Part shown: positions 56,949-64,000 of the stretch, piece after piece | How the letters are laid out: each line of letters begins with the position of its first letter | How positions within the stretch are numbered: the stretch's first letter is position 1 | NCBI GenBank assembly: GCA_002633005.1 | Contig: NMRA01001002.1 | Coordinates: 1-64,000 of the forward strand | Source: Phoronis australis | Taxonomy: Eukaryota > Phoronida > Phoronidae | Direction of reading: 5' to 3' | DNA length: 64,000 nucleotides | Program-made: the position numbers and the translations under genes | Notes under the pieces: model-generated | What the model was told of the DNA's origin: nothing | What the model saw: the letters and a program-made list of their open reading frames with translations, nothing else | Database searches by the model: none

Positions 56949-57548
56949 GTGATGCTAAAGTCTACATGAGCGAGGACTTGGGCGACGATGCAGCGTTAGA
57001 AATAACTCACCGGCTGCTGAACAGCTTTACTTTAAAGTGGACCCTCCTGCTGTACTACAAATAAATCTCACCAATAAGCTCGTTAACGGCAGCATGGGCT
57101 ATGTTACTGAGTTACACGATGATAATGTCCTCGTCATCTTTGCTGGACAGATAATTAAAGTTCAGAAACATCTGTTCAATATGTTCTCTCCCATTGAAAA
57201 AATGGGTGTTACTACAAGATGGCAGGTGCCATTAAAGCTGGCGTTGGTGTTCACAGTTAATAAAGTGCAAGAATTGACATTTTAAAGAATTGAAATAGAA
57301 TGTAGAAATATTTTTTATGCAGGCCAGTTAGATGTCGGGGTAAGAAGAGCTAAGAATAAAGCAGGCCTTAGAATTGTGGACTTCAAAGTAGGGTGTGTAC
57401 AGAGACGGCCAGATTATATTACAGATTTTTACAATTCTTGGTCGGTTGATGTAAATGAGTGCTGTAAGAAGATTGTTAGCTACAGTAGTTATCAGGGTGA
57501 TTCAGACGTTACTGACGTTGAACTTGAGGCAGCTTTTCTGATGGTTCA
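56949..57548 (+). pseudogene. PIF1-like DNA helicase, C-terminal fragment
   Basis: Acceptor attgttcacag ends at 56,948. GDAKVYMSEDLGDDAALE is followed by a frameshift near 57,005 and then AAEQLYFKVDPPAVLQINL and TNKLVNGSMGYVTELHDDN. The helicase motif V region comes next (WQVPLKLALVFTVNKVQELT; family norm 'PLklAwa.TvHKsQG.Tl'), with H and G of the core replaced by N and E. A TAA at 57,283-57,285 falls within it. IECRNIFYAGQLDVGVRRAK (norm 'pGQlyVa.sRa') and RRPDYITDFYNSW then follow to a donor-like CA|GTAAGTG. ATPase motifs I-IV are absent. Only the C-terminal third remains, so it is inactive. Multi-copy PIF1-like genes of this kind occur in many marine invertebrates. Confidence 0.75.
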
Positions 57549-57628
57549 GTAAGTGATACCGACTTTAGCCAACTTAAACGTGTCTTATATTCAGTTTGTG
57601 TGTTTACTTCTTTGACAACATTGCTCAC

Positions 57629-57709
57629 CTGTACGCGCTGCATCGTACAATATAAGCAGCACTCAGCCTCGTCTCCAAGCCTCAAGATGGTGCCTATCAT
57701 TTGAGCCAT
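57629..57709 (-). CDS. weak first-exon candidate
   Basis: ATG at 57,709 opens 27 codons (MAQMIGTILRLGDEAECCLY...TMQRVQ) ending exactly at a consensus donor CAG|GTGAGC at 57,629. No partner exon, homologous copy or promoter motif was found. It is listed because an open ATG frame ending at a full donor consensus is uncommon by chance. Confidence 0.25.
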
Positions 57710-58333
57710 TCCAGGCTTGGTAATGGGAAATAAAATGTGTCAGAATTTTTGCTGAAATTTTAGGAATATAAAAAGCAATTTTGAAACTTTCTGCAGTTTA
57801 ATATAAAAATAAAAACCAGCGGTGTATGGCAGCAATTAAGGAGTAGAATTTTGGAAAATGATGTATTTTGATTCGAAAACAGATTAATACTGTTCATTAA
57901 TAAGAATTGAAAATATGTATGTTATTTCAGAGAGTATCTTAACTAATGCATTTTCTGGCATGAATGGTTGCAATGTGAAAATAATTACAATCTGCTTTTG
58001 TTCAATGACGTCAAGGCATCGGTCTATCACTGCTCAGACAGTAATTCCCATAACCAAACCTCCAACGGCTAAACCGATCAGCGCCATTTTGGGACTTGGT
58101 AACGAAGTTGAAAAGGTCACATCGGTGTCAATTGTATGTAAACACAGAGCCCTCAAGAGCTTTTTGTAACATATTGCGAAGATTTTTTGGAATCTTAAAA
58201 TGGTAACGAAATAGACATTTGGCCAAAAATGGAATGAATGAAAAGTCACTTCTAAAAATATTTATTACAAGAAAGTGAAGTCCTATAACCAGCTGCAATA
58301 CTTGTGTTAACAAAGGATTAAACATTTGACCGA

Positions 58334-58353
58334 ATGACGTCATGATGGCGGGA
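58334..58353. promoter_or_regulatory. CRE palindrome next to a YY1-like core (LINE-B 5' end)
   Basis: ATGACGTCAT (full CRE palindrome) is followed directly by GATGGCGGGAAG, which contains the YY1-type ATGGCGG core seen in the LINE-A monomers. It lies ~100 bp upstream of LINE-B ORF1, a fitting place for an internal pol II promoter. Binding is inferred. Confidence 0.4.
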
Positions 58354-58435
58354 AGGTTAAATTTCTGACACTCCCGAAGTGTCCCCGCTAATTATGCAGA
58401 AATATCTAATCTGACGGGATAAACGTCTTCAGATC

Positions 58436-58880
58436 AGCTACACACGAGTGGTAAAACTAAGGAGAACACAAAACAAGGTAGGAAACATGTGCCTAGTAAG
58501 GACACTGAGGAACTTCGAAAATCATCTTGTTTAAAATCACTGAAGCAGCCTACAATGGAAGCCATTTTGACCAAGGAAAAGCAGGTCAACGACAAAGCGT
58601 CAAAGCTTTCACTGAAAGATTGCCTCAAGGAAGTCTTAATGGACGGCGAAATCCAATCTATGTTCAGATGTCTACTGAAACCTTTAATAGAGGATATGAG
58701 GGATGAGATTTACAAGGCCTTAGAGTTGGAATACGATAAAAGGCTGGAAGAAAATGACAAAAAATAAACTCCCTGGAAAACCAACTTTCGGAATTCAAAG
58801 AAGTGATCGAGCGACGAGCACAAAAATTTGTCAATGAAATGGACGAACTTCAACAGTACAGCCTGCAGAGACCTGGGTGC
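58436..58880 (+). pseudogene. LINE-B ORF1, coiled-coil part only
   Basis: Open from about 58,436 to a stop at 58,765: KDTEELRKSSCLKSLKQPTM, then LKDCLKEVLMDGEIQSMF, LIEDMRDEIYKALELEYDK. A one-base shift continues with INSLENQLSEFKEVIERRAQ and NEMDELQQYSLQRPG. In Tx1/L1-type ORF1 proteins the coiled coil ends in '(L)EQYSRRN' just before the RNA-recognition domain. Here the match stops at exactly that point (QQYSLQR), and no RRM or CTD sequence follows. The RNA-binding half has therefore been deleted. Confidence 0.6.
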
Positions 58881-59868
58881 CAGTGTGTAAGGTTTCTGGA
58901 CATTCGACGACCGTGTATGCTACAAAGAATGGGGTGGTGTTATAAAGCCAGTAAATAGTCTACGGGATTTGTCAGGAATTTAAATAACAAGCCATAGGTG
59001 TAAGTAGACACGTGCTACTCCACTGTGACGCATATCGTGAGTAGTAAACTAGTAACATTACTTTCAGAATTTATATCTCCCTCTGCCTCTCTGAGAGTGT
59101 TGTGTAAAGCGTTGGGTGTAACCCCCTTTGTTTACTTCCGGTACACATGTATACATGTACAATTATGGTGGTATATGTATGTGCGGTTAAGTATGTGTTG
59201 CACTGATCCCCTTTCAGATCACCTAGCGACGTTTGGTGCGGCCGGTTACTAGTGGCTCATTATTTCTGGAGTCTCTTCTTTTTCTTCTATTGTGACGGAT
59301 GAGACCACTTGCTGCGAGTGCGAGACGTACGTTCTGAGTTTAGAAGAGCCCAGCAAGAGCGTAGGGAAAATCAACATGGGATTATTCCACTACTTTGTAT
59401 AGTTTCCTAGCATTTTTTCTCACTTGTGTTTAGTCTTAGCGACTAAATCTTCAATTGACCGTGGCTTGGATTCACCGTGTAGCACGATTCCCGTTGAGTA
59501 CTTATATACTACTGTACGAAGTACAGTCGTGATAGCCCTTTGCTGGTATTATGTGTAGATAACCCTGGTGTGTTTATGTTGTGGATCGTGCTGCGGGCTG
59601 AGATTGAGTCATTGAAATGTGATTGTGTCCCTTTGGAATTCAGTTAGGGGAACTGGCCAGAGTTGCGTCATGATTGTTTATATAGTTTTATATCATTTTA
59701 TTACATGTGCACATATATTGTCAACAAATATTGCCACTGCATTTGACTTGCACATGATCATTTTTATTTCATTATTTCCTCTCATAGTTGTTGGTGTCGG
59801 TACAGTGATTTCATTTACTCAGGTTTTAGTCAAGGAAATTAGCACGACTTAGTATCAACTGGATTAAG
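58881..59868 (+). other. LINE-B region between ORF1 and ORF2, no domain seen
   Basis: About 1 kb with short frames only (59,025-59,252; 59,619-59,852, the latter hydrophobic). It replaces the expected ORF1 RRM/CTD region, so it is either inserted or scrambled sequence. Confidence 0.4.
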
Positions 59869-62800
59869 GTTAGCTTTGCCTCAATGACTTGTAGAGGTCT
59901 AGGAGATCAAACAAAGCGTAGAGATGTGTTCCACTTTCTAAGAGAAAAAAGTTTTGTATTTACCGCCTCCACGACACTCACTTCACCAAAGAAGAAACGA
60001 ACTTAGTTCGTTCAACCTGGAGTTATAATATATTGATGAGCCCAGGAACATGAGACTCGCGTGGTGTGTGCATTCTTCTTAATAATAACTTAGAATTTGA
60101 AGTCAAGTCCAAAAAATAGATTCGGATGATAATCTGGTTGCCACGGAAGTCTTAATTGAAAACCATTATCTAGTATCTCTGATAAATTTTTACGGTCCAA
60201 ACAGAGACAAACCAGATTTTTACAAAAATGTTGAGAAAATTATTTCAGATTTTAAGCCTGAATTCGTAATTGTATGTGGTGATTGGAATCTTGTACAAAG
60301 TTATGACAACGACTGTCAATGCTTCTAATGAAGTCCTCAACCTAAAGAGTAAACTTAACCTTGTCGACCCATGGACAGGATACAATCCAGACAAAAAGTT
60401 TTTTACCTGGACACGAAGGAATCCAGTACAAACGGCCCGATTGGACTTCTTTTTAATTTTTGAAGAACTGCTTTCACTTACAGATGACGTCAAAATTCTG
60501 CCTGGCTATAGAACAGATCATTCTCTTCTCTCCCTCTCGTTGAAAAACCCAAAAGTTGTGAGGGGTCGAGGTATTTGGCACTTTAACAATTACCTTCTCA
60601 GATACAGAGAATACATCGATACAGTTAAGGAGGTAATTGAGAACACAGTAATGGACTATACGCCTTCAGGCAATGCACATTCCTCCGACATAGATGACTG
60701 TCTTATCCTACAAGTTATTCTCATGAATATCAGGTCACGTACTCTTTCCTATAGTTGTCACAAAATGAAGAATCATGAGAAGCGGAAAAAAGAGATTGAA
60801 TCCCTCACCAGTTTCATTACTTCTCAAAACCAAAATAGCCCATCAGCTGAATTGGACAGAAGACTGTCTGATCTGCAGGATGAGCTTGAGTCAATGAGAG
60901 CGAAAGAAATGAAAGGTGTGATGGTAAGATCAAAGGCTAAGCGGGTGGAGGCTGGTGAGAAACCTACTAAGTATTTTTGTAATCTGGAAAAATGTACCTT
61001 TATCAATAAGAATGTTGCTAAATTGGTAACCTTGAGTGGTGAAACAATTGATGATCAAAAAGAACTTTTGAAAGAAATAAGTCAAGTTTATGAAGAACTG
61101 TATTCGTGTAAAGACGGAATACTAGACGAAGTCAATTTGAATGAAGTCTTACCGAGCACGAAAATTCCTAAATTAAGTGAAGCTGAAAGCAACTCACTCG
61201 AATCAGGAATCTCAGAACAGGAGGTGCTTAATTCATTGAAGCACATGAAAAATAATAAAAGTCCAGGTCCGGACGGTTTCACCACGGAATTTTATATTTT
61301 TTTCTTGAACAACCTAGTGAAGTATCTTACTAAAGCCTACAATCGCAGTTTCAGAAGAGGCTTCCTTCCAAACTCCCAACTGCAGGGAATTATTTCCATA
61401 ATACCCAAATGGAATAAATCGAGTGATAATATAAAAAATCGGAGGCCTATCTCTCTCTTAAATATCAGTAACAAATTTTTATCGTCCTGTATTTCCCAAA
61501 GAGTTCGTTCTGTAAGGTAAAAGTTAATACACCTTGACCAAAAGGGTTTTCTCTCTGGGCGTTTCATAGCAGAAAATACAAGGCAGACTTACGACTTGAT
61601 GCAGTATACAGTGCAGTTTAATAAACCGGGCTTCCTTGTACTGGTGGGCTTTGAAAAAGCGTTTGACTCCTTATCTTGGTCTTTTATTGACAATGTCTTA
61701 AATTTCATTATTTTTGGTCACTCAATGAAAAATGGGTCCATATACTAAACAGAGGGTCAAACCAATGTGTTATACAAAACGGTGTCACATCTAACTTTTT
61801 CGACAGAGGGCGTGGTTGCAGGCAAGGTGATCCGTTATCGCCATACCTTTTTATTCTATGTGCAGACATTATGGGCTGGCTCTTTACACTAGACAATAGC
61901 GTTAAGGGCATCCAGGTCGGATCGGTGGAATACAAACTGATGCAGTATGCAGATGATACAGTTAAATCTTTAGATGGCTCGGAGCAGTCTCTGCGGAAAA
62001 CATTTCAAATTTTAAACCATTTTGCAAAATATTCTGGTCTAAAGCCTAATCTGGAAAAAGCAATTTGTATTTGGATAGGTTCTATGAAGGGTAGCTATCA
62101 GAAATGTGCTGTGACGTAAAACTGAAATGGGCAACATTGGAATTCACTTTACTGGGTACTCAATTCTCCAGTGATTTATATAAAATTCCCGACATTAATT
62201 TTAACAGCAAGCTTGGTGAGATAGAGAAGGCTATTGACATCTGGGGAAAAAGAAACTTGACACTTTTTGAAAAAATAGCAGTTGTGAAATCAATAAGTAT
62301 GCCAAAACTTATTCATCTTTTTACAAGTCTCCCGTCACCTTCACAGGCCTTGCTGAAGCAGCTTAACAAAATGTTCTACTGTTTTATATGGAAGGGTAAA
62401 ACGGAAAAAAATATTTCTTAAAATTATGGGTCAAGAGTACAATGTTAGTGGAGCTAGAATGATTGACGTCAGCTCCTTTATGAAAGCCATTAAACTAATT
62501 CGGTCCATGGCCAGTTTTAGCAAAAGGTCTGCTATCAAGAGTTTCAGAGAATTACTTAATGTTCGGGGATTTCTATTTTTCAAAGGTGTCCCAAATGGCT
62601 TCTAATGTAATTTGGAAAGAGGTCTTTCATTGTGTCCATGAATTTAGATTCTTAGTTCCCGAAAACGATGGTATTTATCAGCCTCTATGGTTTTATTCGA
62701 ATATACTGATACATGTAGATAACAAACATGTTTTCTGTAAACGGTGGTTTCAAAAAGGCATAACTCATGTACATGGCTAACTTAATTCTTATGGTTGCTA

Positions 62801-62975
62801 CCTTAATTATGAGGAGTTTACGCAGAAATTTGACTTTACCCCTCAAGTAACTTTATTTTACGGTCTACGAAGCTCATTATATGCTAGCTGGAGTCATCTC
62901 AGAGAGAGAACGCATCAAGTAATTTGACAGCGTCGTCCACGATACATTGGAGTTATTTTGGGAGATGTCAAAGGA
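59869..62975 (+). pseudogene. LINE-B ORF2 (APE endonuclease + reverse transcriptase), broken
   Basis: Endonuclease: MTCRGLGDQTKRRDVFHFLR, HDTHFTKEE, LINFYGPNRDK, CGDWNLV (about 60,277), GYRTDHSLLSL (about 60,505). The longest open part is 60,270-61,520, with FWHFNN-like, GEKPTKYFCNLEK and NNKSPGPDGFTTEFY (RT start) and RRPISLLNISNKF. After a TAA at 61,518: KGFLSGRFIAENTRQ, FEKAFDSLSW (motif A, about 61,648), a shift, GCRQGDPLSPYLFILCADI (motif B), QYADDTVKSL (motif C, about 61,942), a shift, then IAVVKSISMPKLIHLFTSLP and WKGKTEK, the thumb/C-terminal region of L1/Tx1-like RTs. All catalytic motifs are visible, but at least four breaks separate them. Confidence 0.8.
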
Positions 62976-63000
62976 GTAGATAAAATTTACCACGTTATTG

Positions 63001-64000
63001 TCTCTCAGAATTGTGGAAAAACAAAGTCAAATCAAGTGAACGGAAAATACAACATTTATAAACAAAGATTGAAGTGCAAACATCCGTGCCTTGCAATGTT
63101 TAAAAAGGAAGTTGTTTTCTACATTTCTACAGAACGGTTTATATATATATATAAACAAAATGGAGTATTGTGAATTTATAGAGCGCTTGAAATGCCTTGA
63201 CCTTCTTTGCGTTGTCTAATGAATCCTAGCCTCTATTGTGTTTATCTTTCCTCCTTTGCCAAATTACATTTGTACGTATTAGCACTGTAAGTTAAAACCT
63301 TAACTGTTCGTTGACTAAAATAAAAACATCTGTAATTGTGTGATCTGTACTGCACCTATTATATTGAATAAAATTCTAAGAAACAAGATTAAACATTTTA
63401 TATCTTACAGATTATGCATTTCAAATAAGTTTCGACTTGGAATGGTATACAGTGACTTTAGGTAATTCTTATTACCCATAACTTATCTGAGGAATGTATA
63501 CGGAAGTCTGTTAGTATGTACTCTGTGATACTAAGCAGGCGTTGTTATATTTCAGGGATTGTAATGCTAATGCAAGCTTTATAATCAAAGAGATAGGCAC
63601 CGGGTTCCGAAACGCTAACGCCAGGGAGGGAGGATGTAGACTGAGTGAAACTGCCAGTCCAATAACAAGCCCGAGATAGTTTTTAAGAAATTATTAGTTG
63701 ATTAGTTTTTAGTTATAAAATGCATCATTTATTGTAAGTATTCTACCATAGAAGTTTCATATTTATCAAACCGTTAAAGAAAAGGATTCTTTTCTTTCTT
63801 TAAGTCACAGATGCACATGCAATATGATTGAAATGACCAACAAAGCGACCGTTGTAGGAGTTGAAAACCTGAAATACTGTTGTTATATCCACAAATATCC
63901 CTGCATTGCGCATGTAAAGGCAACCCACTGCACTTTCGCCTATGTAATTAGTATACTGTCTTAATATGAGCCCTTCATGGGACCTGTACAGAGCCAACAC
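63001..64000. other. non-coding stretch, nothing recognised
   Basis: Includes a short TA run at 63,140-63,153. Open frames at both edges show no domain. Confidence 0.4.

Larger units (their letters stand above)
58330..63000 (+). mobile_element. LINE-B, L1/Tx1-like non-LTR retrotransposon
   Basis: A 5' end with the CRE/YY1-like motif, ORF1 remnant (58.44-58.88 kb), ~1 kb without frame, then ORF2 with endonuclease and RT (59.87-62.97 kb). The 5' border is estimated; the 3' end fades after 62.97 kb without a clear poly(A) tail. The ORF2 motif set and the ORF1 coiled coil fit the L1/Tx1 group. Several stops and frameshifts: not active. Confidence 0.75.

Noticed and set aside
56949-57548. Helitron based on PIF1-like helicase sequence
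   Set aside because: No Rep/HUH domain, no 3' hairpin-CTRR end and no 5'-TC border found. Stand-alone PIF1-like genes of this type are common in marine invertebrates.
58034-58343. Minus-strand hydrophobic frames (ending MALIGLAVGGLVMGITV) as a membrane protein gene
   Set aside because: Short, overlapping the LINE-B 5' end, with a stop right after and no convincing splice partner.
60245-61567. Minus-strand frames opposite LINE-B ORF2
   Set aside because: Antisense shadows of the LINE coding frame.

Overview
This is a AT-rich metazoan nuclear window, not a prokaryotic one. It has no dense ORFs or operons. It has spliced exons with GT/AG borders, non-LTR retrotransposons, TIR transposons, many short repeats, a 197-base N gap and one single N. 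The repeat-borne gene families (THAP proteins, PIF1-like helicase, cysteine-rich mobile-element proteins, L1/Tx1-like LINEs) fit a marine invertebrate such as an echinoderm, hemichordate, lancelet or mollusc. I cannot name the species.

Layout. 0.5-2.3 kb: a decayed Cys-rich exon, a tRNA-like sequence and a GT microsatellite. 2.7-18.4 kb is an old repeat-rich block with a diverged second copy, in the same orientation but reshuffled, at 35.4-53.0 kb. Each copy holds a minus-strand first exon for a small secreted protein (5,835-5,916 and 44,067-44,148). Each copy also carries members of a ~1.2 kb TIR element, called R1 here. In the left copy R1 is split by a 3.5 kb TIR element carrying a decayed cysteine-rich gene. 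18.7-19.3 kb: a LINE tail and the last exon of an unidentified minus-strand gene. 20.6-27.3 kb: a LINE (LINE-A) with a tandem-monomer promoter region, ORF1 and an endonuclease/reverse transcriptase ORF2. ORF2 is interrupted by a 1,150 bp TTAA-flanked, THAP-bearing Kolobok-like element. 28.7-29.8 kb: three ~0.4 kb tandem units. 29.9-34.1 kb: a multi-exon minus-strand gene of a cysteine-rich invertebrate family, with one internal stop and several frameshifts. 36.4-37.1 kb: another LINE RT remnant. 49.1-52.6 kb: a 3.4 kb stretch bounded by arrays of AACTTAAGTT palindromes. 55.0-56.6 kb: a minus-strand P-element/THAP9-like transposase pseudogene. 56.9-57.5 kb: a plus-strand PIF1-like helicase fragment. 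58.3-63.0 kb: a second, L1/Tx1-like LINE (LINE-B) with broken ORF1 and ORF2.

Most recognisable coding matter is transposon-derived and broken. The host-gene candidates are the duplicated signal-peptide exons with a nearby four-cysteine exon (40.7-40.9 kb), the terminal exon at 19.0-19.2 kb, and possibly the spliced 30-34 kb gene. Family calls are made from remembered motif patterns; no database search was possible.
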